NCBI GenBank assembly: GCA_021399435.1 | Contig: JAJTUP010000031.1 | Span: forward strand, 186,001 to 250,000 | Direction: 5' to 3' | DNA from: Diaporthe sp. PMI_573 | Taxonomy: Eukaryota; Ascomycota; Sordariomycetes; Diaporthales; Diaporthaceae | Length of the DNA: 64,000 nt | Part shown: piece by piece, positions 24,286 to 36,895 of the stretch | Layout of the letters: the number at the start of each line of letters is the position of its first letter | How positions within the stretch are numbered: the first letter of the stretch is position 1 | Made by a program: the position numbers and the translations under genes | The notes under the pieces: generated by a model | The model's input: the letters and a program-made list of their open reading frames with translations, nothing else | Databases searched by the model: none | Told to the model about the DNA's origin: nothing

Positions 24286-27200
24286 ATGGCATCACATGCT
24301 CCTCTACTAAGAACCAGTACGGCTCCCGTCTTCCAACACTCGACTGACGGCGTAGCGAGATTAGCCAAGATGAGTATGAGCAGCGCGCCACGGGCGAGCC
24401 AGCTTTCAGGCTCGACCGTCTATCCTTCAACCGCGAGCCTTAACTCGCTAGCAAATGCAAGCACACTCGTCCAACCACCTGTCGGTCAGGTCGTGGCCAC
24501 CACGAACATCATCAACCAGAAAGCAGACGCTTCCCGCTCGCTTTACCAAATATGCGTCGCCATCAAGAACCGCCTGGCCCTCGCCCCCGGCTTCGATGAA
24601 TACATGGCCCAGCTCGAGGAGAGGGAACAGGAAGGTGGAGATGCCGGCGGACCTGTCGAAGGCCTCTGGGGCCTGCTCAGGACAGGTCTCCCTCTTCTGG
24701 CCATCTACAATGCCACCGATCCCGACGAACCTCTCGTCGTGAACGTGCCGAATGCTACCGACGCGAAGAAGGGGAAGCTCGCCATTGCCAAGTTTGTGCA
24801 GGGATGCTCGAAAGAACTGAGGATACCGCCTCAGGAAATGTTCATTGTCGCGGATCTGCTGGGCACTGATACCTCGGGATTCAGCAAGGTAAGATGGCGA
24901 GACAAGACTGGGATGTTTGGCCTGGTCTCCTCCTGCAGGGGTACTCGAACCTCTTTTGTATCCTCATGATCTGACCCGCACCTAGGTTTTAACTGTCATC
25001 AACATGGTTCTCGATATTGCACAACAAAGAGGCCTCCTGAGACAACCGCAACAAACCCCGTACGGCGATATCGATGCCTCGCCCGGCGCAGACGTTCCGA
25101 AAATGACCTACCGTGACCACATTATCCGCGAGCTTGTCGACACCGAGCGCAAATACGTACAGGATCTGGAAAACTTGCATGATCTGAAGAAGGCACTCGA
25201 GCAGAAAGGCGCGATCAGCGGCGATGTCGCCCACTCGATCTTCCTGAACATCAACTCTATCCTTGATTTCCAGCGTCGTTTCCTGATCCGCGTCGAGACA
25301 ACAAACTCAATGCCGCAGCTTCGACAGGAATGGGGCAGTCCATTCGTGGCATATGAAGATTCGTTCAATGCCACGTATCAACCTTTCATTGCCAACCAGA
25401 GGAAAGCGGCTCAGATAGCGAGCCAGGTTTTCGACCAGATTTCAACTATCCAACACCCGGTGGCCTGCGATTACAACACCCTCGACGGGTTCCTGCTCAA
25501 GCCTATGCAGCGACTTGTGAAGTACCCTCTGCTGCTTAAGGTTCGTCTTGTCGCGCTTCTGTTCGTGTTGCTGTTATCTGACGTGTCTCGTAGGACTTGA
25601 TGAAGAAGAGCGAAGACGAGACCATTAAACAGGACTTGGCGGCAGGTATTGCTGCAGCTGAACGTGCCCTGAAGAGAGCAAACGAGGCAGTCGACCGAGA
25701 TCTGCTAGACGAAGCACTGGAAGAGCTAGTCGGCCGCGTCGACGACTGGAAGAACCACCGCGTGGAGCACTTCGGAAAATTACTGCTCCATGGTGTGTAC
25801 ACTGTCATCACGGGCAAGACTGAGCAGGAGAAGGACTATGAAATCTACCTTTTCGAGTGCATATTGCTGTGCTGCAAGGAAATCACCCCAAACAAGAGCA
25901 AGGACAAGAAGGACAAGACGCGGTCGACGCAGCCCAAGATGCGAAACAAGAACAACAAGCTGCAGCTCAAGGGACGTATTTTCATGACAAACGTCACAGA
26001 AGTGTTGAGTTTCTCAAAACCCGGTAAGCAGATACTAACAAGCATATTTCCTACAGACTTCCATACCAACGCGCAAAGTTCTTCGACTGACGTTCCCAGG
26101 ATCGTACACCGTGCAGATCTGGTGGAAGGGCGACCCCGGCGTGGAGAACTTCGTCATCAAGTTCGCGAACGAGGAGATGATGAAGAAATGGGCTACCGGT
26201 CTCGACAAACAACGGAAGGAGAACGCGCCCCAGAGCGCGACAAGCCCGGACCAGTCGACGGCGAACTTCAGGTGGATGGAGGCCCAAGGAGGCGACTTGG
26301 TTAACCCATACGCGGAACACGACGACGACGATGACGACTTCCCACCTCCGTCGTCAGCGCCGTCCTACAACCCCATGCAGGGAGCCATGCCTGGAGCCAT
26401 GCCGGGAGCCATGCCGAGGACGGCTTCCAGCACAAGCCTGCGGCAACGGTCAGGGACACAGGAGAGCACGATGTCGTTGGCCGGCATGGTGCGCCGACAG
26501 CCCCCGCCCAGCTTCCCCATGCCACAACCGCCATCGGCCCTTTCGCTGCAGACTGGAGCGCAGCCACAGCATTCTCCTGGCCCACGTGGAGGAGAGTCGT
26601 ACTTTTCCCCGGTTGCCGAATCACCTGCTTCCTCGAGGACAAGTACCACATCGAGCTTCTTTGGTCCGAGTTCCAGCTATATACTACCCAAGAATGGAGC
26701 CCCGCAGCCAGGATGGTCAGAAGACAATAACCGATATACAGCCCCGGCTATGCCTCGAGCCCCTTCCCGCGACGGACCCTCCCCAGCGAATGCGTACGGA
26801 ATGGTGAACGGCCGCAACCCCCGTGGACCCTCGCTGCCCGCGATGGCAAGGGAGCCATCGCAGTCTAACGCCGCGCAACAAAGAAGTAGGTCCTATTCAA
26901 CTCCTGATATCAATGGCCAGCCACAGCAACCGGTGAGGAGGACCGAGAGAGGAGGCAGCCAAGGCGTCCCGGCCGTGCCTGGCATCCCAGCGCATCTGCA
27001 TCCAGCACATGACGGCAACATCCCGAGGAGCAACACGGGCAGCCCTAGGCAAGAGCTTCCGATTCGGGCTAACACCCAGAGTCCAGGCGTCCAGAGGGAT
27101 CGCTTGCAGCAGCAGTACGGCGGGGGAGGCCAAATGGCCCAGTTCCCAGCCCAACCTGTTCACCGTCAGCTTACCCCTGGCCCCAATAAAAATGGCCTCA

Positions 27201-27622
27201 TGCCTGCACCATTGAATCTCGACTCATCAAGGACAGTGACTCCAGGACTAAACACCGCCGGTGCCCCTCCCACCTCGAACCCCTTGGCCAGCCCCAACCC
27301 GAATGACGCGCCCTTCCAATCCCAACTCAAGGTCAAAGTCAACTGCGATAGCGGTAACTACGTCACCCTCGTTGCCGCCTTCAACATCACGTACCAAAGC
27401 CTTACCGATCGCATCGATGCCAAGCTCTCGCGGTTCACCAACTCCAGTATTGGTAAGGGAAATCTGAGGTTGCGGTACCGCGATGAGGACGGCGACTTCG
27501 TCAACATCGAGAGCGATGAGGACATCCAAATCGCCTTCTCGGACTGGCGTGAGAATATCCGCAGCATGTACACTGGTGGTATGGGAGAGATAGAGCTCTT
27601 CTGTGTGGGTGACATGGCTTAG
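24286..27622 (+). CDS. CDC24: Rho/Cdc42 guanine-nucleotide exchange factor Cdc24
   Basis: Four exons (24286-24888, 24986-25540, 25594-26023 and 26100-27622; introns of 97, 53 and 76 bases) give 1036 residues. The domain order is that of Cdc24: a calponin-homology-like N-terminal domain (about 75-200, SLYQICVAIKNRLALAP to LLGTDTSGFSK), a DH exchange domain (about 245-420, with HIIRELVDTERKYVQDL and LLKPMQRLVKYPLLLK), a PH domain (about 440-575, with HGVYTVITGKTEQEKDYEIYLFECILLCC and SYTVQIWW), a long Pro/Ser/Gln-rich linker, and a C-terminal PB1 domain (about 945-1035, with the acidic DEDGDFVNIESDEDIQIAF). It activates Cdc42 (and Rac in filamentous fungi) at hyphal tips, and its PB1 partner is the scaffold Bem1. 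A degenerate PGAM repeat lies near the start of the linker. The donor of intron 2 (GTTCGT) is non-consensus. Confidence 0.95.
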
Positions 27623-29190
27623 AATAACCACTTCACGGCCATTGAATCCTTACCACCTACTCCGCCTCCCTATAGATCGTCTTGCGGCGCTGGCAGAAGC
27701 CGGTGGGAGTCTGACACCCCTAGGTCCTCTTTCACCACGGCTCCCCACCGCAGCACGGCTTGGTGGGAGGGCATGCTTCGAGCGGATGACCAAGTACTCG
27801 GAGACCTCGACGAGCCTTCGGCGGAACGGCGGCATTCCACAGCGAAATCCCTCCACGGGGACCTGACCCTTGCTCCACCGTCAACAACCGGGTGCACATC
27901 GCCCAGAACCCGCAGAACCGTTCCTCACTGGAACACAAAGCCCACCTTATCTTTACCCTATAATTTTTTCTTACGGCATTTCACTGGCGCACGGGAATCG
28001 GGATGTTCCACATGACCACATCGATACCAAAAACAAAGACCGACGAAACCTGGCCATACCCTTCCCAGTCAGACGAATCGCACAAATAGAGAGCGTACAG
28101 GTCCAACATTTTCTTAAGCCGAGCAGTTGGCATACATGACAGTCGCATCGCCATCTTCCTAGCACAACTGCATTGGGAATTGCTCGAGTCCGCAAGCTAC
28201 CTTTCACCGCCTCCAGCGTTGGCGGCACAGCGTTTGCTCCTCAGCGTTTGCTCCTCTTCACTGAACCCCCCTATTATAACAGTGACTGGGTTGATTTCAG
28301 CATACAACGACTTTCCGTTTGTTTTTGATGATGGATGACGGATGCTTTTTCCCTTTTTCGTTTCTTGCTTCTTGGATGAGTCGGAGCACATATCTATTTT
28401 GATACCACACACTCCTTTATACCCCATATACCAGCTTTCCTTGGGAGACCAACCGACAAACCGTTCTTTTCATGACCATAGATACCTTTTTCTTTTGATT
28501 GTCTTTCTTCGCGGACCTTTTCAATGTCGATTCTTCTGTTGCATGACAGCCAGAGCCCATCGGGTTCAGCAGAGCTATTGGACGGGGGAGGCATTTCTAG
28601 TGGTGGAAGAGGTATTTGAATGGCGGACATCGTGGGCTTGAGCGGAGGGCGGGGAGCAGTCGTACTGCTGTGCTGGAGAAGAGACCCATGGAAGCGGTGA
28701 CGTTGAGGCGACTTGTTGCGACATTTCGGCTTGGCCAGATTAAATTGGAAGGGAGAAGGTCAAATCATCACCAACATCAATGATACCAAACAAGCCCGCG
28801 GGCTTGCGGACTTGCATTTATTCTTTTTTTTTTTCTCTTCCTCCTTTGCTTCGTCATTCGTACTGTGCTGCGCCGGGTGGGAATTGTGAACTGGGGCTGG
28901 TTTGGTTGATATCATCTCATTGCAAGCATGGTTTTGCTCGAGCTATACTTCTTGACTTCATGGTTCGAGACAGGAGGGGGGACGGGGAAAAGACATTGGA
29001 CCACGGCGCTAGTGTTAAACGGTTTGACGCAATTACAAGTATTCTCTGCTAGTGATGCTTCATCATTTCATGCATGTGCTTTGTGTGTGTTGTAGATATT
29101 GTGTGTGTGTGATGCTGTCTTGTGAGTTCCGAACAAATGTACTTTTGCTAACTGTTCCGAAGCGTCCTGTCATTCCTTTTTTGCTTTCTT
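27623..29190. other. Convergent intergenic region
   Basis: About 1.6 kb holding the 3' flanks of CDC24 and the HET gene. A 14-base tandem duplication (CAGCGTTTGCTCCT, about 28226-28255) and T-rich tracts are the only structures seen. Confidence 0.55.
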
Positions 29191-31480
29191 TTACGACAAC
29201 GCGAACCTCCTTAACTTCAGCCCTCTCGCTTCGAGGGCATCTAATGACAACCTGGGATCGTAGTTGACGACCAGCCCATTTTCAATATTCCTGTACTTCT
29301 GACAGGATGGTGGATCATCTGCCCCCCTCTCGACAGCGAGCCTCTCCCATCCCTTCAACGGGTCTAAACGAGGGTCACTATCGGTCGCCTCGCCTGTGTT
29401 CCGGTTGAGGAAATAAAAGACAGACCGGAATGTGTCCGAGTCCGCTATCTGTACCGACCAAGGCTCTGGCAGTGGGCCCAGCAGTGCGTCGGCGTCACGC
29501 AACGCGTAGACAAATGCCTCGCCTACGACTTGGTAGGTTCCGTCGCCCTCCTTCTGTCTGATTATGATTGGGGCGTCACAGCCTAGGAAAATGCACACGG
29601 CATCTCCTACAAGCATGGATTAGAATTCAGTTTTGTATAGGTAAATTCGAATGGTCACGTGAAGGCTCACCAGTCTGCATTGTTTCTGGGCCCAGGCCGA
29701 TTTGTCCGTCGGCCGTGGTGAAGAGTGTTCTTGACCAGATGCACCGCTCAACGTAGTTTAAGAACAGGGGCGTGATGACCTGGTCGGTGTCGTCCGTATC
29801 CTCGGCATCCCCATAGTAGAAACGCTTCCAGTCTTCGAGGCTCGGGACAATGCCCGGGCTGCCCTGCCACCTCTCCTTGACGGTCATTCCACACAGTGTG
29901 AGGGCGTATACGTCGCGATCGAGATCCTCATAAGCCCAGAGCTTGGTGTTCTCGATCCCTTCCCCAAATTCCCAGGGCTGTCTTTCCTGGACGAAGTTGG
30001 CCGTGCCCACCTGCAGCCCAGAAACTTCGGCGACATCGGGGCTAGTAAAGGCGACATAGCATCTTGAGACCCCCGAGGCGAAGTTTCTCTGGGGGCTTGG
30101 CATGCGTGGCAAGAGCAGGTCGGGGACCCATGACGGCGCGTCGATGGCACGGTCGGGATTCGAGCCCCCAGGCAGCCCGCAGCCCCCGAGTACATCGAGG
30201 CGCTGGAAGAATTCAATCTGCGCCACCGTCTCCTGCCTGTACACCTCGCCCACGGTGATGTCGTAGTTGGGTATGATCCTCGCCCGGAGACCTCCTGGCA
30301 TTAATCCCAAGAGACCATAGACCCTGTCCCTGTCATTGGAACAGTTGCGGTCTTGTATTGATCTGGTAAGCTCACGGTAGGGCTCCCGCGCGTCGTAGTT
30401 TGCCAGGCTCGCAACCGCTGCCAGCTGCCCTCTGAACAGAAACGACGGGAGATTGCGCTTCGTGGAGAGGCAGTTGAAAGCCTTGCGCAGGTTCATCCAG
30501 GACATGGCGTCGCTCCCGCACTGGATGATGGTGCGGTGGTTGGAGAGGTGTAGCTCCTGCATGATCCACACCCTGGTGAAGTAGGTTCTCCCGGACAGCC
30601 TCAGCACGGCGTTCCACGTCCTCACGTCGTACGGTAGGTCGGTGCTTTCCTTGTACCAGTGCCTCTCCACCGCCCCTGGCGTGTGGATGACATTCCCCTG
30701 GTGGGAGATCTCAATCTGCTCGCCGAGATACTCGAGCGTCGACATTGCTAGGCTGCTCGAGGGCGAGCCCAGCCCGAGCCATACCACAACCCTGTGGGCG
30801 AGGCTGTAGATGGATGCCATTCTTTTGACCTGAGTGTTCCTCTCCTTTATGTCTTCCTGGTTGATGCAGATAGCATCTATCCACAGTGTCCTGGGTGTCA
30901 TTGTGGAGCGTAGATGCCGCAGAGCTAGTGCTAGGTTCTTTGTGACCAGAAGCTTCCTATGCTCACCACCGGGACCTTGGATGAAGATGGCCTTGCGGCT
31001 CTTTGGGGAGCCCCAGGTGTATGAAAGGGCCTCGTAGTGAGGAGTATCTGCGCTTCCGTCCGGGGCCGGCTCGGAGGCGTTCTCTGGCGGACTCATGAAG
31101 TCCCTCACGGCAGGGTGTTGCCAGGTTGATAGATCTAGTTCCAAGTTTGTGTATATGATGCGGTGGCTCCAGGTCTCGTGGGCTTTCCAGCCGGTTGGCA
31201 GTGCTTTATTGATTCCTTCCAAGAGTCTCTCCGAAAGAGAGGACTCAGTAGGGCTCTCGCGGTCAATGAGACGCGCATGGTCAATTTGCACAAGTATTGG
31301 GTCCTCGTTGGTTCCTGGAAGTAGTTGAAGCAGCCTGATCTCAGTCGATGGGTTTGAAAGGCTCGAATACGTATATTTCGGAATGGAGCGTGTGGGCGGC
31401 CGGGTCCTTGCTGGCTTCTCACTTTCGGCCCTGGCCCTCAGGCGAGTTACCATCCCAGTTCTACGCGTTGATTTTGGCAT
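29191..31480 (-). CDS. HET-domain (heterokaryon incompatibility) protein
   Basis: Two exons, complement of 29671-31480 and 29191-29606 (intron 64 bases), give 741 residues from the ATG at 31480. The HET domain begins at about 149 with YEALSYTWGS and continues through LLVTKNLALALRHLR, RTLWIDAICINQEDIKERNTQVKRMASIY and RVVVWLG, the three conserved HET blocks. A later block (NDRDRVYGLLGLMP) and a C-terminal GDAVCIFLGCDAPIIIR segment, completed across the intron, are also usual for HET proteins. The N-terminus is basic (Arg/Lys-rich over the first 35 residues). Known HET proteins trigger cell death after fusion of unlike hyphae, with a TIR-related fold in this domain. Which partner senses non-self is not visible; no STAND or NACHT gene is adjacent. 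Confidence 0.93.
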
Positions 31481-31952
31481 ATTCCGTGACCACCCCGTAA
31501 TTTTAATTCAAATATGTATTTGAGTTGGTCTCAGCAGATTGATGGGCAGAAAGCCTTGAGGTTCAGGACAGGACGTATCGTGATGGCGGTTAGTTGCGTC
31601 AGACTGGGTGCCTGACTGCCCATCCCAAACCTGATAATCATGTGCCAGAGGATGCACATGCGCGATTATGCATGTGAGGCTCAGCCGCAAGTGACACAAC
31701 CTATCCAATCAGTCTTGTTTTGCGTCAATCAACTAAAACTGCCTCATTTGCATCTCAAAATGTCTGCAGTAAAGTGTTTGATATGACCAGTCGCTTTCGC
31801 GAGCGTGGACATGGCTGCGTCTTTGTCGAATAATCACTGATTTTGTTCGGGATGTACTAGTAGTCATTAGTAGCGCGAGTTGAGCTCAACCATAGGAAGT
31901 TGTAGATGGGCATGGTATTGAAATTTGATTATTTATGTCTAATTTGTGGCTC
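31481..31952. other. Intergenic, tandem minus-strand genes
   Basis: A 472-base gap between the HET start and the stop of the GT25-like gene. Nothing recognisable is seen. Confidence 0.55.
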
Positions 31953-33146
31953 TCAGAACTGGCTCTCCATCTCGGCCCCCATGATCATGTTGCGGATGTT
32001 ATTCCTGGCACTCCACATGATATTCTCCGTCGTCCCCTTCTCGCGCACCTCATCGCCGCCGCCGCCCTGGATGTCGCTGTCTCCAGCAATACGCCCCCTG
32101 GCCTTGTGGTGGAAGAAGACAGGCGGCGTGACGGAGATGCACCTCGTGTTGAGCCCGCGGTCCCCCTCCACGTTCTCCTCGCCCACGGCAGCGACCGACC
32201 GGCGGCAGAGGCCCGCCAGCGCGTTGTCGAAGGCGCCGGCGAGGCGGTCCACGCTCAGGTCGAAGAGCACCTTGCGCGCACCCTGCTGCGAGAGGGCGTA
32301 CGCGAAGGTGCAGATCGGGGCCGCCGAGATGTGCACCCACCTCGTGTGCGGGTGGGCGTTGAAGTCGACCAGGCCGGTGGTGTGCTCCGGCGGCGGGACG
32401 GTCGGGTCGTTCTCGATCACGTACTTGTGCTTCATGTACTGTAGCCCCGGGTGGTCGAGGGGCTTGTCCCTGTTCTCCTCCAGGAACTCCGGGAACGGCT
32501 CCCCGCAGTGCCCTATCCACAGGACGTCCCAGTTGTCGCCGTAGGGCGAGTGCGGGTCCGGGCTGTGAGGGTCCAGAAGCTCGCGGGCGCCCTTGGCGAC
32601 CTCTTCCAGCTGGGAGCGCAGCCGGACGTCCCAGTCCATGTCGTCCTCCATGATCAGGGCGGACTCGAGGTCCTCCTCGACTATCCTCCGGATCGCGTTC
32701 ATGTGGCCCCTCCAGCTCCCCAGGTTGTTCTCCATGAGCGCGTGCCTGTCGATGCCCAGCGGTACTGCCTTGTCAGGGATCGATTCTCCCTTGACCCCGT
32801 CGACGAAGTCCACGTGAAACCCCGTCAGAGCCGCGGTCAAGGCCAACGCATCGCGCTTGTCTGTCCGCTCTGGCAGGCCGACGACGAAGATCTTTGAAAA
32901 CCCTAGCGTGTCGTTGGTGACACGGTTGATGTCGGGTGTTGAGCCGCCTTTATACTCTTTCCCGTAAAGCTTGTGGGGCGGGTGAGTTACGCCATTGTTA
33001 TTCGACGTCCGTATTGATGGTGAATAGGATGGCGCGCTGTTTGCTATGCAATAAATCGATATTATAATGGCAAACGCTCCAAGGAAACCGAATATCTGGC
33101 GAGTCCGCTGAGGCAGGCTGCCCACGAACTGGGCGACAGAGTTCAT
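31953..33146 (-). CDS. Family 25-like glycosyltransferase, type II membrane protein
   Basis: A single exon of 397 residues. The first ATG in frame is at 33146. A cytosolic stub of about 16 residues precedes a signal anchor (about 17-37, RQIFGFLGAFAIIISIYCIA). The lumenal catalytic domain has IFVVGLPERTDKRDALALTA, GFHVDFVDGV, GSWRGHMNAIRRIVEEDLESALIMEDDMDW and the end of the fold near PICTFAYALSQQGARKVLFDL. The ERTDKR, GSWRGH (family GxxxSH-like) and EDD(M)D motifs are those of GT25 (LPS-type galactosyl) transferases, which occur widely as uncharacterised Golgi proteins in filamentous fungi. The acceptor is unknown. An internal duplication, PHSPDPHSPYG, is seen mid-domain. Confidence 0.9.
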   Translation of the reverse strand: MNSVAQFVGSLPQRTRQIFGFLGAFAIIISIYCIANSAPSYSPSIRTSNNNGVTHPPHKLYGKEYKGGSTPDINRVTNDTLGFSKIFVVGLPERTDKRDALALTAALTGFHVDFVDGVKGESIPDKAVPLGIDRHALMENNLGSWRGHMNAIRRIVEEDLESALIMEDDMDWDVRLRSQLEEVAKGARELLDPHSPDPHSPYGDNWDVLWIGHCGEPFPEFLEENRDKPLDHPGLQYMKHKYVIENDPTVPPPEHTTGLVDFNAHPHTRWVHISAAPICTFAYALSQQGARKVLFDLSVDRLAGAFDNALAGLCRRSVAAVGEENVEGDRGLNTRCISVTPPVFFHHKARGRIAGDSDIQGGGGDEVREKGTTENIMWSARNNIRNMIMGAEMESQF

Positions 33147-34601
33147 AACTTGGTAAGCGCACACAGCATGTGATTGAGCCTCAGAGAGGAAAGGTGCAGA
33201 AAGTTCCCTCTCGTACGGTGAAGCAGGAAGAAGAGGACGGTCCTTTGTTTGTCACCTTATCGGGAGCATCGGAGACACTCTGTCTGTTTTCAAAGATGAG
33301 ACCCCACAAAGTGACCGACCTGGCAGAATCGCAATAGGCAAAGTGGTTGTGCTGCGAACCAAATGCGCATCGCTCGGCACTGAACGCGTGGGTCTACCTA
33401 TTTAGATAGCTGAGCGGTAAGTAAGCGTTGTGGGCCTCATGTTGGTTGTTCCCACTAGGAAAGACACAGAGTTGCCCCGGGGCACGGCACAGCAGAGCGC
33501 CTCAGGAGAGATCGTATGCGGCGAATCACGAGGCATCTCAAATCCCGACGGTCTGGTGCTGCGCACAGTATTACAACCTCTATTGAGTAAAAAACACCTC
33601 GAGTCGTTGCAAGCCCCACTCGCACTTAGGCAGAGCGGCAAGGGCTGAGCGGCTGATGAAATGAGTATTCCAGGGAGCGATTCCTGCTGTGTATCATGTA
33701 TGTGAGCAGCGAACGGTTTTCCTATTTGAGGTACCAACAGGCTCAGCTTTCAGGCATCGCAAGCGAAGACGTGATGCTCCAGCCAAAAAGAGCCTGCAAT
33801 TGGACAGTGGTAGTCGGTTGGGCCCGCATGTTGCGAAGCCTTGTTGGGGGCAGATTTGATAATTTTTAGCCGGCAACAACGGAGCCACATTTGACGATTT
33901 CCCCCACCACTCACGATAGTTCGGTTGCCCACAAAGTCTTGGCTTTTTCCCTTTTCTACCACAGTAAGGATGGAGCGAAGCTCCTCCGTCGCACATTCTC
34001 CGAAGCAAACACCCTGCCAATTACACCTTGAGCCTTGTTGAACCGCCTCGCAAGTTATAGTATTCCAAAGACACGGCGGATGTGCGAGTTCGCACTTGTA
34101 AAACAGCTCGGTCATCTCTCTTTCAATCACTGTGTATTGACGAGATATGAAATGCGTTATTGGCTGGGTATCACAATAACCCAGGGCATGAATGGACGGT
34201 AGCTTGAGGAACTTCCCGACGAGGAACTTCCCGAATTGATAATGATTTTGTGGACAAACGGGAGGCAGATCTCACGCATTGGTGGGGCCCGGGCCACTGT
34301 AGGAATCGGAGTGGATGGGGCCCTGCGGCACAGCGAGCTGAGCCCGAGCCCATCCTTTGCATGATCGCAAGCATGGCTGGAAACAGAGGAAGGCTGACCT
34401 GATGCTCGATCTCCGATGTGACCAAAATTACGTTCTAAGTGAAATGGAGCCCCTCCTCTCCATTCTATAGATCACACCCACACTCTCAGCTGGTACGGGA
34501 GCCAATGCTTTTGCGTTGTCTATAGCTATTTTGTGTCGGGGACTCCCTGTTATGTCGCCTGTCTTTATACATGATATCTCCTACTTGATGCTTCGCCCGA
34601 G
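33147..34601. other. Divergent intergenic region
   Basis: About 1.45 kb between divergently transcribed genes for two membrane proteins. A direct repeat GAGGAACTTCCCGA (twice, about 34205-34235) is seen. No gene is called. Confidence 0.55.
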
Positions 34602-35670
34602 ATGCTGATAATATCTGCTTTGACATTTCTTCTGGGCTTCTTTGTCACCCTGTCCCACCAATCCGGCTTCACCAGTCCCAACTATGTCGTGGCCTACGGC
34701 CCTGGACAGTATCAGAGCAATGTACTGTGGTACGCTGGGGAGAAGAGAGACGTCGTTTACGACATCAGTGATGTCGATGGATTCGAAACATATACCGTAG
34801 CACTCTGGCAGCAGAGCATGGCTGGGGGTGGTGCTACCTTGGGCCCGGTGGTGAACAGTAAGTCCACATGACCTTCTTAGGATGTCAACTCTGTTGACCA
34901 TATTATCGCACGCAGGCAAGGCCGCCACGGACAAAGATCGGAACTCTTTCACCTGGACGGTCGATCTAGACGACTTTGACGTGGCCTGGTCCAACGTCTT
35001 CTTTTTCTGGCTCTTTAACGGGTCAGCATCGAACCAGGGCAATATGGATGTGCCCAATGTGTCGTCAGCCTACTTCAATATTACCGCCGACGATCCGCCG
35101 ACTGCTTCCTCCTCGACGTCCTCCTCTGTGACGAGTACTTCGACTTCGAAGACATCCACACCCACGTCAAGCACTACGTCTGAGGCAGCAAGCAGCACCC
35201 AGTCCACACAGACGACATCAGGCTCCACCACCCCCGCGCCGACGTCTGAGGCAGCAGAGTCTGGCTCTTCTGACGCAGGAAGTGGCGGAGGCATATCCAC
35301 CGGGGCTGGAATCGGCATTGGCGTCGGCGTCGGGCTAGTCGGCATCTCTGCGATAGTCTGTGCTGGCATCATAGTCTGGTATAAACGGAAGAAACGAGGA
35401 TCCAACTACGACAGCACACAATATGGGGGCTTGCACGAGCTGCCGTCCAGGAATAACGGGCAGGTGTCTCCGAAGGGCTGGCATACCTCTCAAACATCTT
35501 CTACATATGATGCTCTGCCGAAGTATGGCTACGAGAGTGGTGGCAGCACGGAACGGGGTAGTTTCGCTCCTCACTCAATCAACCACGGATACCCTGCTGA
35601 GCTCAATTCCGGCCGAGCCTGGCCTGCTGAGTTGGACGGGGATGGAAGAGATGGACCTCGAATCGGATGA
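34602..35670 (+). CDS. Single-pass Ser/Thr-rich cell-surface protein (sensor- or mucin-like)
   Basis: Two exons (34602-34857 and 34916-35670) give 336 residues. A signal peptide (MLIISALTFLLGFFVTLSHQ) precedes an extracellular domain of about 130 residues with NVSS/NIT glycosylation sites. Then come a Ser/Thr-rich stalk (about 155-215), a Gly-rich membrane helix (GIGIGVGVGLVGISAIVCAGIIVWY, about 225-250) and a basic stop-transfer KRKKR. The cytoplasmic tail has about 80 residues. This shape is shared by Wsc/Mid2-type wall sensors and many uncharacterised ascomycete surface proteins; the ectodomain lacks the Cys pattern of a WSC domain, so a wall-sensor role is only possible. The Tyr residues of the tail (LPKYGYESGG) are typical of such fungal tails. 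Confidence 0.82.
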
Positions 35671-36895
35671 GACACCGCATATCATCATCCATGGATAGAA
35701 CAAATCAGATCTTTTCATAATACGTTACACTACTGTGGTGTGCCCAATGCGACAACAATGCCATAGGGTATAGCTTGTAGGAGAGTCGGAGTTTGCCCGA
35801 CAGAAGAGTCGCCCCAGGTGCCGTAGGAGGAACCTTCTCCAGAAAGCCGTCTAGTGACTCATCCGTCTCAGATGTGGCTGTGTTGCAGTGATGCCCAACG
35901 GCCAGGAAAGCGATCTGAATGCAACGGGATCGTTCGGACATTTAAGAATCAATGATAGGCACACCCCGTTGTGTTGCCATGTAAGGAAAGAGAATCTGCC
36001 CACTCTGTTCGCAAAGCAAAAAGCAAGGAACTGCAAAGCAAGGAACTCCTTTAGGAAAAATAAAAAAACTCGCTCTGACCCATTCGGTCTTTGCAACACC
36101 GCAATGTCTAGTAGGCACGCGTGGTGCATGCAGCAAGTTGGACGACGCGTTTGGCTGTAAGACGTAAGCCAATTGCGTCTGTTGTTTTGCGGAGCATCTG
36201 ATGATGGATTGGGCACCGAACACTGGCAACAAAGCTCTACCTAGCGTTGCAAGTACGCGACTGCTTTTCGATCCCTGTGCTTTTGGAGTAGAAGCCTGCT
36301 CTGCAGATGTGCCATGGCGTATTAGGTACTAGGAGATGTGTCTCTTGTACCCAGGTACGTATCCTTAATCTCCCCAGGAACTCTTTTGTGTTCTTCGGTT
36401 TATGTCTGCAGTCATCACTTGCTTGTTTTCTAAGCCGCGTCATGCAGGATATTTGATGTATTTGTAAATGTGTCTCACGCCAAGTGGTGGATATCGAACC
36501 GAGTGACCAGGCCCACTTACATGCTGCGCGGTGGCTGGAATGCAGTGCATGTGTTTGTCGTATCTAGGCACGTATGTAGTGTACGCACCAATGAATGACG
36601 CAGGACAAGTGTCAGCAGTCGCGTGACGGGTCGTCTGCCGTGAAAATAAAAATAAAAAACTTGATTGGAAGGTATCAAAGGTATCAAGACGCAATACAGT
36701 AGCGCAACGCTCGTGAAGTATCTATCCCAGAAGCAGCCGGCCCACAAAGTTTCTCCACCCCAAGTACTCCCTTCCCTGTATGGGCTTACACGCTTGGGGC
36801 CAGCTAGCAAAACCTGGGCTTGTGCTTTACTTTTCCCGTTTCCCCGACGTCACAATGTCAACTTCTCCAGGAAACCTTTCTCTTGGGTATCCTTC
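35671..36895. other. Convergent intergenic region
   Basis: About 1.2 kb with no gene-like translation. A short tandem duplication (GCAAAGCAAGGAACT-like, about 36015-36050) is present. Confidence 0.55.
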